Below, one piece after another: positions 28,938-36,557 of a DNA stretch of 64,000 nt. Location: contig NZ_JBHUQE010000004.1 in assembly GCF_042687825.1 (NCBI RefSeq), forward strand, positions 1 through 64,000. Reading direction: 5' to 3'. The position numbers and the translations under genes were made by a program. The first letter of the stretch is position 1. Every line of letters begins with the position of its first letter. The DNA is from Sedimentitalea sp042687825. Lineage in GTDB: Bacteria; Pseudomonadota; Alphaproteobacteria; Rhodobacterales; Rhodobacteraceae. The notes below the pieces were generated by a model that was given only the letters and a program-made list of their open reading frames with translations, was not told the DNA's origin and did not search any database.

Positions 28938-29471
28938 ATGAAAACCCTCTTATCGGCTGCTGCGCTGGCCACGATGGCGGCGACCTTGTCAGGCCCGTCT
29001 GCCCGGGCCGAGGACTGGACCGGCGGCTATGTCGGCGGACAGGCCGGTTACGCCAATGTCGATCCCTCGGACGGCAGCGGCGATGGCAGCGCTGCCACCT
29101 ATGGCGTCAATGCGGGTTATGACTATGATTTCGGCGACTGGGTGCTGGGCGGCGAATTGGATTATGATCGTCTGAATGTCGATTTCGGCACAAACGGGGC
29201 GCTCAATGCCGATTACGTGACCCGCGCCAAGCTGCGTCTGGGGTATGATTTCGGAGACGTATTGGGGTATTTCGTGACCGGCCCGGCGCGTCTGAAATCG
29301 ACATTGGGCAGCAAGACCGACGCCTTCTTCGGGGTCGGCATGTCCGTTCTGGCTTCGCCGCAATGGAGCCTTTCGGGGGAATATCTGTATCAGGATTTCA
29401 AGAGCGTCGGAGGCAGCGGGGTCGATGCCAAGCTGAACACCTTTACCTTGCGGGCCGCCTTTCGGTTCTGA
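28938..29471 (+). CDS. Outer-membrane beta-barrel protein
   Basis: This 177-residue protein has a signal peptide (LLSAAALATMAATLSGPSARA) and alternating amphipathic strands ending in the outer-membrane signature FTLRAAFRF with a C-terminal Phe. The sequence GYVGGQAGYANV at the start of the mature chain is typical of the OmpA-like/Omp25 barrel family, here with eight predicted strands. GAGGA lies 7 bp before the ATG. It is probably a small structural or surface porin-like barrel; no substrate is suggested. Confidence 0.85.
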   Translation: MKTLLSAAALATMAATLSGPSARAEDWTGGYVGGQAGYANVDPSDGSGDGSAATYGVNAGYDYDFGDWVLGGELDYDRLNVDFGTNGALNADYVTRAKLRLGYDFGDVLGYFVTGPARLKSTLGSKTDAFFGVGMSVLASPQWSLSGEYLYQDFKSVGGSGVDAKLNTFTLRAAFRF

Positions 29472-29511
29472 GACACAAGTGCTGCAGCCCTGCGCGCTCC
29501 GGGGCCAAGGC

Positions 29512-29539
29512 TTGGCGCGCGCCGCGGGCTGTGCTAGAG
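29512..29539 (+). promoter_or_regulatory. Candidate promoter of the cysS leader
   Basis: TTGGCG (29512-29517), a 16-bp spacer and CTAGAG (29534-29539) end only 7 bp before the leader ATG, so the leader message would have almost no 5' untranslated region. Pattern-based. Confidence 0.5.
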
Positions 29540-29546
29540 CGGGCGC

Positions 29547-29588
29547 ATGAACCGCATTCGCATCATTATCTGCTGCATTCCCTGCTGA
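29547..29588 (+). CDS. Putative cysteine-codon leader peptide of cysS
   Basis: This 13-codon frame reads MNRIRIIICCIPC, with three Cys codons (TGC TGC and a final TGC before TGA), between a candidate promoter and cysS. Cys is rare in bacterial proteins, so three in thirteen residues ahead of cysteinyl-tRNA synthetase is unlikely to be chance. The last codons lie in a hairpin (29580-29601), and part of that hairpin can alternatively pair with 29641-29650 just before the cysS ribosome site. Attenuation by cysteinyl-tRNA supply is the natural reading but is not proven. Confidence 0.6.
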   Translation: MNRIRIIICCIPC

Positions 29589-29650
29589 ACCATCCAGCGG
29601 GCCGGTTTCTGACGTTTTCTTCCATGGAACAAGTTGCTAAGCCCGCGCTG
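29580..29650 (+). promoter_or_regulatory. Candidate attenuator with alternative pairings before cysS
   Basis: Structure A pairs CCC-T-GCTG (29580-29587) with CAGCGGG (29595-29601). Structure B pairs CAGCGGGC (29595-29602) with GCCC-GC-GCTG (29641-29650), ending 7 bases before the cysS Shine-Dalgarno GAGGA. They share one strand and exclude each other. No T-run terminator is visible, so control of translation is more likely than of transcription. Confidence 0.45.
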
Positions 29651-29669
29651 ACTGCGTGAGGACCCTGAC

Positions 29670-31076
29670 ATGACGATCAAGCTGCACAACACACGGACGC
29701 GCCGCAAAGAGGAATTTGTTCCCATCGATGCGGACAATGTTCGGATGTATGTCTGCGGACCCACGGTCTATGACCGGGCGCATCTGGGCAATGCGCGACC
29801 CGTGGTGGTGTTCGATGTGCTTTATCGTTTGCTGCGCCATGTCTATGGCGCCGATCACGTCACCTATGTGCGCAACTTCACCGATGTCGATGACAAGATC
29901 AACGCGCGGGCCGCCGAGACCGGACGCCAGATCGCAGAGATCACCGCCGAAACGACCCAGTGGTTTCTGGACGACATGGGTGCACTGGGGGCTTTGCAGC
30001 CGACCCACATGCCACGCGCCACGCAGTATATTCCGCAGATGGTGGCGATGATCGAGGAATTGATCGCCAAGGGCCATGCCTATGCCGCCGAGGGGCATGT
30101 GCTGTTCGCGGTAGACAGCTGGCGCGCGCATTACGGAAAACTGTCGGGGCGCTCGGTCGATGACATGATCGCCGGGGCGCGGGTCGAGGTGGCGCCCTAC
30201 AAGCGAAACCCGATGGATTTCGTGCTGTGGAAACCGTCATCCGACGATCTGCCGGGGTGGCCGTCGCCCTGGGGCCGGGGACGGCCCGGCTGGCATATCG
30301 AGTGCTCGGCCATGAGCCATGAATTGCTGGGCGAGTCGTTCGACATTCATGGCGGCGGCAACGACCTGATGTTCCCGCACCACGAGAACGAGATCGCCCA
30401 AAGCTGCTGCGCCCATCCCACGGGCGAATTCGCGCGGGTCTGGATGCATAACGAGATGCTGCAGGTCGAGGGCAAGAAGATGTCCAAGAGCCTGGGCAAT
30501 TTCTTTACCGTGCGCGACCTGCTGGATCAGGGGATTCCGGGCGAGGTGATCCGGTTCGTGTTCCTGTCCACGCATTACCGCAAGCCGATGGACTGGACGG
30601 CGGCGAAGGCGGAGCAAGCCAGAAAACGATTGACCCGATGGTTTCGGAAAACGGACGGCGTCGAAGCATCTCCTACCGTTTCTGCAAGCGTCGAGGCTGC
30701 TCTGAAAAATGATCTCAATACCCATCTTGCACTGAGTGAAATGGACAAAATGGGGGCCAAACCGCTGAAAGCAGCGATGCGGTTTCTTGGTTTTCCGGAC
30801 GCCGAAGACATCGACTGGTTTCGAGAGGAGACAGTAGAAAGGGTTGGCGTTTCCATGATTGGCGACGGCAATCTCAGCGCCGCCCAAGAGCTGCTGCACG
30901 AGGTGCTTTTGAAGTGGCAGGCCCTGCGCGACCGAAAAAATTACTCAGAGGCCGACCAAATCAAAGGGGCTTTGGAGGCAATGGGTGTGACGGTAAGGGC
31001 AACGGGGGATGGCCCGCAGGCGGCCCTTGACGAAAACAGTGTGTTGGATGCAGCAAAACTGGAGGCCCTGAAATGA
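29670..31076 (+). CDS. cysS: Cysteinyl-tRNA synthetase
   Basis: The enzyme charges tRNA-Cys. The 468-residue class I synthetase has CGPTVYDRAHLGNAR (HIGH-type box with zinc Cys), HIECSAMSHE and HGGGNDLMFPHHENEIAQS zinc-site segments, and KMSKSLGN. GAGGA lies 7 bp before the ATG. From about base 30600 to the end the composition shifts towards A/T and codon choice differs from the 5' part, suggesting a recombined 3' segment. A cysteine-rich leader peptide precedes it. Confidence 0.97.
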   Translation: MTIKLHNTRTRRKEEFVPIDADNVRMYVCGPTVYDRAHLGNARPVVVFDVLYRLLRHVYGADHVTYVRNFTDVDDKINARAAETGRQIAEITAETTQWFLDDMGALGALQPTHMPRATQYIPQMVAMIEELIAKGHAYAAEGHVLFAVDSWRAHYGKLSGRSVDDMIAGARVEVAPYKRNPMDFVLWKPSSDDLPGWPSPWGRGRPGWHIECSAMSHELLGESFDIHGGGNDLMFPHHENEIAQSCCAHPTGEFARVWMHNEMLQVEGKKMSKSLGNFFTVRDLLDQGIPGEVIRFVFLSTHYRKPMDWTAAKAEQARKRLTRWFRKTDGVEASPTVSASVEAALKNDLNTHLALSEMDKMGAKPLKAAMRFLGFPDAEDIDWFREETVERVGVSMIGDGNLSAAQELLHEVLLKWQALRDRKNYSEADQIKGALEAMGVTVRATGDGPQAALDENSVLDAAKLEALK

Positions 31077-31111
31077 CCTTTTCACGGCATCGTCTTGCCT
31101 GGCGGCACGCC

Positions 31112-31127
31112 GGGCCGCGCCCAACCC
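31112..31127 (-). repeat. 16-bp repeat unit, inverted copy
   Basis: GGGCCGCGCCCAACCC is the reverse complement, with one mismatch, of the unit at 31227-31242. All copies lie in the cysS-cimA gap. Confidence 0.75.
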
Positions 31128-31226
31128 TCCCCCCGGGAGGGCGCATGGGTGAGGCCTCGCGCCGAAGCCCCGTTTCGCCATGCGACGCCGACAATTCCTT
31201 CTTCGACAGTTGTATGCGCCCACCCA

Positions 31227-31242
31227 GGGTCGGGCGCGGCCC
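31227..31242 (+). repeat. 16-bp repeat unit, direct copy 1
   Basis: GGGTCGGGCGCGGCCC matches the copy at 31337-31352 in 15 of 16 positions and pairs with the inverted copy at 31112-31127. Confidence 0.75.
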
Positions 31243-31294
31243 TTCCGTAGTGGCAAGATCCATCGTGCCCCCGGGGCGCCGCCCGTTCGGCCCT

Positions 31295-31317
31295 GAAACT
31301 GTCCACTGGACAGTTTC
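31295..31317. repeat. 23-bp perfect palindrome in the cysS-cimA gap
   Basis: The arms GAAACTGTCCA and TGGACAGTTTC surround one central C. It lies between two copies of the 16-bp repeat, 57 bp before the cimA start. It may be a dispersed intergenic palindrome or a regulator operator for cimA. Confidence 0.8.
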
Positions 31318-31336
31318 CAAGACGGGCCTCACCCCA

Positions 31337-31352
31337 GGCTCGGGCGCGGCCC
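31337..31352 (+). repeat. 16-bp repeat unit, direct copy 2
   Basis: GGCTCGGGCGCGGCCC, 110 bp after direct copy 1 and just before the cimA Shine-Dalgarno. Confidence 0.75.
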
Positions 31353-31374
31353 TTTTCGCAGGAGGGTGCGCGAC

Positions 31375-32991
31375 ATGACCCGCGAACGCCTTTATCTCTA
31401 CGACACCACCCTGCGCGACGGGCAGCAGACCCAGGGCGTGCAGTTCTCGACCGCCGAAAAGGTGCAGATCACCCAGGCGCTGGACGCACTGGGGGTGGAC
31501 TATATCGAGGGCGGCTGGCCCGGCGCGAACCCGACCGACAGCGCCTTTTTCGAGGTGGCACCCCAGACCCGCGCGACCCTGACCGCCTTTGGCATGACCA
31601 AACGCGCCGGACGGTCTGCCGCCAATGACGAGGTTTTGGCGGCGGTGATGAATGCCGGCACCGACAGCGTCTGTCTGGTCGGCAAGTCGCATGACTATCA
31701 CGTCGAGGCGGCGCTGGGGATCACGCTGGACGAGAACCTGGAAAATATCGGCGCCTCGGTCGCCCATATCGTCGCGCAGGGCCGCGAGGCTCTGTTTGAC
31801 GCCGAGCATTTCTTTGACGGTTATCGCGACAACCCGGATTATGCGCTGGCCGCCTGTACCGCCGCCATGGAGGCCGGCGCGCGCTGGATCGTGTTGTGCG
31901 ACACCAATGGCGGTGCGTTGCCCTCGCAGGTCGGCCGGGTCGTGACCGAGGTGATCGCCGCCGGCATCCCCGGCGACCGGCTGGGCATCCACACGCACAA
32001 TGACACCGAGAACGCCGTCGCCTGTTCGCTGGCCGCGATCGAGGCCGGGGCGCGTCAGGTGCAGGGTACGCTGAACGGGCTGGGCGAGCGCTGCGGCAAC
32101 GCCAATCTGACCTCGCTGATCCCGACGCTGCTGCTGAAAGAACCCTATGCCAGCCAGTTCGAGACCGGCGTCAGCCGCAAGGCGCTGACCGGGCTGACAC
32201 GGATTTCCCGGATGCTGGATGACATCCTGAACCGGGTGCCGATGCGCCAGGCGCCCTATGTCGGGGCCAGCGCCTTTGCCCACAAGGCCGGGCTGCATGC
32301 CAGCGCCATCGTCAAGGACCCGTCGACCTATGAACATATCCCGCCCGAGCGGGTGGGCAATGCGCGTATCATCCCCATGTCCAACCAGGCCGGCCAGTCC
32401 AACCTGCGCAAGCGGCTGGCGGATGCCGGGCTGAAGGTGGCGGCCAAGGACCCGGCGCTGGGTCTCATTCTGGACCGGATCAAGGCGCGCGAGGATCAGG
32501 GCTATTCCTATGACACGGCGCAGGCCAGTTTCGAATTGCTGGCCCGCGAGGCGCTGGGGCAGTTGCCCGAGTATTTCGAGGTCAAGCGCTACAAGGTGAC
32601 GGTCGAGCGGCGCAAGAACAAATACAACCGGGTGGTCAGCCTGTCCGAGGCCGTGGTCGTGGTCAAGGTCGATGGCGAAAAGCGCCTGTCGGTCAGCGAA
32701 TCGATGGACGCCTCGGGCAGCGATCGCGGTCCGGTGAACGCGCTGAGCCGGGCGCTGGCCAAGGATCTCGGCCAGTATTCGGCGGTGCTCGAGGATATGC
32801 GGCTGGTCGATTTCAAGGTGCGGATCACCCAAGGCGGCACCGAGGCGGTGACCCGCGTGATTATCGACAGCGAGGACGGCAAGGGGCGGCGCTGGTCCAC
32901 GGTAGGGGTCAGCCCGAACATCGTCGATGCCAGTTTCGAGGCCCTGCTGGACGCGATCCGCTGGAAACTGATCCGTGACGTTCAGCGCTGA
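31375..32991 (+). CDS. cimA: Citramalate synthase
   Basis: CimA condenses acetyl-CoA and pyruvate to (R)-citramalate, opening a threonine-independent route to isoleucine. This 538-residue protein begins with the DRE-TIM motif YDTTLRDGQQTQGVQFS. It has LGIHTHNDTENAVA with the metal-binding histidines and the LeuA-type regulatory dimer domain from about residue 400. KAGLHASAIVKDPSTYEHI is CimA-like. AGGAGGG lies 8 bp before the ATG at 31375, which decides that start over the GTG at 31366. Homocitrate or isopropylmalate synthase are the alternatives; the N-terminal pattern favours CimA. The next gene overlaps its end by 17 bp. Confidence 0.9.
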   Translation: MTRERLYLYDTTLRDGQQTQGVQFSTAEKVQITQALDALGVDYIEGGWPGANPTDSAFFEVAPQTRATLTAFGMTKRAGRSAANDEVLAAVMNAGTDSVCLVGKSHDYHVEAALGITLDENLENIGASVAHIVAQGREALFDAEHFFDGYRDNPDYALAACTAAMEAGARWIVLCDTNGGALPSQVGRVVTEVIAAGIPGDRLGIHTHNDTENAVACSLAAIEAGARQVQGTLNGLGERCGNANLTSLIPTLLLKEPYASQFETGVSRKALTGLTRISRMLDDILNRVPMRQAPYVGASAFAHKAGLHASAIVKDPSTYEHIPPERVGNARIIPMSNQAGQSNLRKRLADAGLKVAAKDPALGLILDRIKAREDQGYSYDTAQASFELLAREALGQLPEYFEVKRYKVTVERRKNKYNRVVSLSEAVVVVKVDGEKRLSVSESMDASGSDRGPVNALSRALAKDLGQYSAVLEDMRLVDFKVRITQGGTEAVTRVIIDSEDGKGRRWSTVGVSPNIVDASFEALLDAIRWKLIRDVQR

Positions 32992-33751
32992 CCTGACCGC
33001 CTGCGCGGCGCTGGTGCAAAAGGCCGATCCCGACCGGTTTCTGGCGGCGATGGCGGCGCCGGTGGCGGCGCGGCGCGTGCTGTTTCCGGTCTATGCGCTG
33101 AACGTCGAGGTGGCGCGTGCGCCCTGGGTGACGCAGGAAAGCATGATCGCCGAGATGCGCCTGCAATGGTGGCGCGATGCGCTGGCCGAGATCGCCGCCG
33201 GCGGTCCGGTGCGGCGGCACGAGGTGGTTACGCCGCTGGCGTCGGTTCTGACGCCCGACCTGGCCGCGCAAGCCGATGAAATGATCGCGGTGCGCCGTTG
33301 GGACATCTATCGCGATCCGTTCGAGGATGCGGCGCATTTTGACCGCTATATCGACCAGAGCGCGGGCACCCTGATGTGGATCGCGGCGCGCACGTTGGGA
33401 CCGGCCGAGGAAACCGTGGTGCGCGATTTCGCTTATGCCGCGGGGCTAGCCAACTGGCTGCGCGCCATTCCCGAGCTGGAGGCGCACAAGCGGGTGCCGC
33501 TGCTGGATGGCACGCCTGACGGGGTGCGGGCGCTGGCCGAACGGGGGCTGGCGCGACTGGCGCGGGCGCGCAGCCAGCGCGGCGCGGTCAGCCGGGCGGC
33601 GGCCCCGGCGCTGCTGGCGGGCTGGCAGGCCAGGCCGATCCTGCAGCAGGCGATGCGACAACCGGCGCGGGTCGCGGCGGGCGAACTGGGCACCAGCGAA
33701 GCCCGCAGGCGCGCCAGTCTGATGGCGCGGGCCGCGACAGGCCGCTGGTAG
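32975..33751 (+). CDS. Squalene/phytoene synthase family protein
   Basis: This 258-residue protein starts with GTG inside the cimA end. It has the squalene/phytoene synthase fold pattern (RRVLFPVYALNVEVARAPW, LQWWRDALAEIA, YAAGLANWLRAIPELEAHKRVPL). The two Asp-rich metal motifs that bind the diphosphate are weakly kept, so it resembles the NDUFAF6-like subgroup more than a carotenoid enzyme. No other isoprenoid gene is nearby. The precise role is open; a respiratory complex I assembly-type role is possible by analogy. Confidence 0.75.
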   Translation: MTFSADLTACAALVQKADPDRFLAAMAAPVAARRVLFPVYALNVEVARAPWVTQESMIAEMRLQWWRDALAEIAAGGPVRRHEVVTPLASVLTPDLAAQADEMIAVRRWDIYRDPFEDAAHFDRYIDQSAGTLMWIAARTLGPAEETVVRDFAYAAGLANWLRAIPELEAHKRVPLLDGTPDGVRALAERGLARLARARSQRGAVSRAAAPALLAGWQARPILQQAMRQPARVAAGELGTSEARRRASLMARAATGRW

Positions 33752-33767
33752 GATACGGCGAAAACCC

Positions 33768-34982
33768 CTAGGCGTTCTGTGCCCGCGGTTGCAGCATCAG
33801 CCACAACAGCGCACCGCCGGCCAGGAACAGGAAGGGCGCCATCGCCATGTTGACCGCGGTCCAGCCCTCGGTCGCGGTGCCCCCGGAACAGTTCATCAAC
33901 CCGCCCGAAGCCAGCGAGGCGACGGTGACGCCGCCAAAGACCAGCAGATCGTTCAGCCCCTGCATGCGGCCGCGCTCGTGCGGTTCGTGGGCGCTGGCCA
34001 GCATGGTGGTGGCGCCGATGAACCCGAAATTCCAGCCCAGGCCCAGCAGGACCAGCGCGACAAAGAAGTTCTCCAGCGAGACACCGCTCAGGGCCACCGC
34101 GCCGGCGCCGGCCAGGATCACCAGCCCCAGCGCCACGATGCGCTCGACGCCAAAACGCGCGATCAGGTGACCGGTAAAGAACGAGGGCGCGAACATGGCC
34201 AGCACGTGGCTGCTGACCACGTCGGCGGCGTTGCCTTCGGTAAAGCCACAGCCGACCACGGCCAGCGGGGTCGAGGTCATGACCAGGTTCATCAGCGCAT
34301 AGGATACCATGGCGCAGATCACCGCGACGGCGATGCGCGGGGTGGTGATCAACTGCCAGCGGCTGCGTCCGCGCGGCGCATCGATTGCCGGTGCGGCGGG
34401 TTTGGGAATGTCGAGAAACAGGAACAAAACCGCGCCAATCAGGTTGATCGCGATCACCGCCAGATAGGTGCCGATGAACGGGATCACAAAGGCGGTGCTG
34501 GTCGCCTTGACCAGTTGCGGACCGATGATCGCCGAGGCCAGCCCCCCGGCCATCACATAGGAAATCGCCTTGGGGCGAAAGGCATCCGACGCGGTATCAG
34601 CGGCGGCAAAGCGGTAAAAGCCTTGCGCGCTCATGTAGATGCCGGTTGCGAAACTGCCGACCAGAAAGATCGGAAAGGACCCCAGATACAACCCGTAGGC
34701 CCCGATGATCCCCCCCAGAGCACCGCCGAGCGCCCCAAAAAAGAACCCGGTGCGGCGACCAAATTTCTGCATGATCGCCGACACGGGTGTCGCCGACAGC
34801 ATCGAACCCAACACGATCAGCGAAATCGGCAGCGTCGCCAGGCAGATATTGCTGGCCAGCGATTGCCCGGCCAGCCCGCCGATGGTGAAGATCATGGCCA
34901 TCTGCGATCCCAAAAGCGCCTGGGCCGCCACCAGCACCCAGACATTGCGCCGGGCGCGTCTATCGTCGATCGGATCCGTCAT
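33768..34982 (-). CDS. MFS transporter
   Basis: This 404-residue protein shows twelve hydrophobic segments in two halves of six, with the MFS-typical loop MQKFGRRTGFF after the second helix. A single-substrate exporter or importer cannot be told from sequence. A run of nine C (minus strand; 34983-34991) abuts the ATG, leaving no Shine-Dalgarno. The frame continues upstream to an ATG at 35060, in which case the run would encode three prolines. It is convergent with the squalene/phytoene synthase-like gene and divergent from alkA. Confidence 0.87.
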   Translation of the reverse strand: MTDPIDDRRARRNVWVLVAAQALLGSQMAMIFTIGGLAGQSLASNICLATLPISLIVLGSMLSATPVSAIMQKFGRRTGFFFGALGGALGGIIGAYGLYLGSFPIFLVGSFATGIYMSAQGFYRFAAADTASDAFRPKAISYVMAGGLASAIIGPQLVKATSTAFVIPFIGTYLAVIAINLIGAVLFLFLDIPKPAAPAIDAPRGRSRWQLITTPRIAVAVICAMVSYALMNLVMTSTPLAVVGCGFTEGNAADVVSSHVLAMFAPSFFTGHLIARFGVERIVALGLVILAGAGAVALSGVSLENFFVALVLLGLGWNFGFIGATTMLASAHEPHERGRMQGLNDLLVFGGVTVASLASGGLMNCSGGTATEGWTAVNMAMAPFLFLAGGALLWLMLQPRAQNA

Positions 34983-35022
34983 GGGGGGGGGAGTATATTC
35001 AATAACCGCGATATACAAGCCG

Positions 35023-35050
35023 CTTGCAAGGCGCGGGTCCGGGGCTAGAC
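35023..35050 (+). promoter_or_regulatory. Candidate promoter of the DNA glycosylase gene
   Basis: CTTGCA (35023-35028), 16 bp, CTAGAC (35045-35050) lie about 70 bp before the ATG. A one-base shift gives TTGCAA with 15 bp. It has the same CTAG-type -10 as other promoters in the window. Confidence 0.4.
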
Positions 35051-35120
35051 TCGGCGGCATGGATCAAGGTTGCCAAACACCGACCCCGCTGCCGAATGCC
35101 GGCGGCATGGCCCAGGCGCG

Positions 35121-35768
35121 ATGACGGCCGATCCAAAGATCGGGCGGGTCATCATCGGTGACGCCTGTATTGCCGAGGGGGCGGATTGGCTGGCGGCGCG
35201 TCAGCCGTTGTTTTCAGTCGCGCTGCAGAGCACCGGACCCTTGCCGCTGCGGCTACGCCCGGACGGGTTCGACCAGCTGCTGAGCGCCATCGTCAGCCAG
35301 CAGGTCAGCGTCGCCTCGGCGGACGCGATCTGGGGACGGATGCAGCAGGCCGGGCTGACCGATGCCGATGCGATTTTGCGGGCCGATGACGACGCGCTGC
35401 GGGCCGCCGGTCTCAGCCGGCAAAAGATGCGCTATGCCCGTGCGCTGGCGGAAGCACGGATCGACTATGCCGCGCTGCGCCGCCTGCCGACGCCGCAGGT
35501 GATCGCCACCTTGACCGAGGTGCCGGGCATCGGGGTCTGGACGGCGGAAATCTACGCCATGTTCAGCCTCGGGCGGGCCGATGTCTTTGCCGCCGGCGAT
35601 CTGGCGCTGCAGGAATCCGCGCGGGTGCTGTTTGATCTGCCCGAGCGGCCGCGCGAGCGGGCGCTGCGGGACATGGCGGCCGACTGGTCGCCCTGGCGGT
35701 CGGTGGCGGCGCGGCTGTTGTGGGCGTATTACCGTCTGGTCACCGAAAGGCGCGGCATCTCGGACTGA
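35121..35768 (+). CDS. DNA-3-methyladenine glycosylase II (AlkA-type)
   Basis: This 215-residue base-excision repair enzyme removes alkylated bases from DNA. It has the helix-hairpin-helix LTEVPGIGVWTAEIYAMF and the catalytic aspartate in FAAGDLALQES. SAIVSQQVSVASADAIWGRM is the N-terminal signature. It lacks the AlkA N-terminal extra domain, as is usual for the shorter alphaproteobacterial form. Start at the ATG giving MTADPKIG. Confidence 0.9.
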   Translation: MTADPKIGRVIIGDACIAEGADWLAARQPLFSVALQSTGPLPLRLRPDGFDQLLSAIVSQQVSVASADAIWGRMQQAGLTDADAILRADDDALRAAGLSRQKMRYARALAEARIDYAALRRLPTPQVIATLTEVPGIGVWTAEIYAMFSLGRADVFAAGDLALQESARVLFDLPERPRERALRDMAADWSPWRSVAARLLWAYYRLVTERRGISD

Positions 35769-35873
35769 CCGGGGCAGCTTGTCCTTGGGCGGGGGGCATG
35801 GCAGAACCCTGCCAATTCGGCAACCCGTGCGCCGCCGCGCCGGGTCGCGCAATTTTCAGGGACAGGGGACAAG

Positions 35874-36539
35874 ATGACACGAGTATTGAACGCAGGCCGC
35901 AAAGCGCCGAAATCCGGCACCACGCGGTCGATCGTGGTGTTTCTGCACGGCTATGGCGCCAATGGCGCCGATCTGCTGGGGCTGGCGGACCCGCTGGGCG
36001 AGCATCTGCCCGACACGCTGTTCGTGGCGCCGGACGCGCCGGAAACCATCCCCGGCATGCCCGGTGGCTATCAGTGGTTTCCGATCCCCTGGATCGACGG
36101 CTCCAGCGAAGAGGAGGCCATGCGCGGCATGGCCGCGGCGGTGGATGATCTGAACGCCTTTCTCGATGCGCTGATGGTGGACGAGGACGTGCTGCCCGAA
36201 CAGGTGGTGCTGTTCGGTTTCTCTCAGGGCACGATGATGGCGCTGCATGTGGCCCCGCGCCGCGAGGATGCTGTGGCCGGGATCGTCGCCTTTTCCGGGC
36301 GTCTGATGTCGCCCGATACCCTGTCTGACGAGGCTGTCGTGCGCCCACCGGTTCTGTTGGTGCATGGCGATGTCGATGACGTGGTGCCACCGCAGTCGCT
36401 GCCCGAGGCGGCGCAGGCGCTGCAATCGGCCGGCTGGCAGGATGTCTATGCCCATGTCATGAAAGGCACCGGCCACGGCATCGCGCCTGACGGTCTGAGC
36501 GTTGCACTGGCCTTCATGCGCGACAAGCTGGGCCTTTGA
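35874..36539 (+). CDS. Alpha/beta hydrolase, carboxylesterase/phospholipase family
   Basis: This 221-residue cytoplasmic esterase has catalytic triad signatures GFSQGT (Ser), HGDVDDVVP (Asp) and GTGHGI (His), with HGYGANGADL as the oxyanion loop. This is the dienelactone hydrolase-like carboxylesterase group acting on short acyl esters or lysophospholipids. It begins about 105 bp after the glycosylase gene and is convergent with the oleate hydratase gene. Confidence 0.9.
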   Translation: MTRVLNAGRKAPKSGTTRSIVVFLHGYGANGADLLGLADPLGEHLPDTLFVAPDAPETIPGMPGGYQWFPIPWIDGSSEEEAMRGMAAAVDDLNAFLDALMVDEDVLPEQVVLFGFSQGTMMALHVAPRREDAVAGIVAFSGRLMSPDTLSDEAVVRPPVLLVHGDVDDVVPPQSLPEAAQALQSAGWQDVYAHVMKGTGHGIAPDGLSVALAFMRDKLGL

Positions 36540-36557
36540 TTTGCGCCCCGGACCGGA

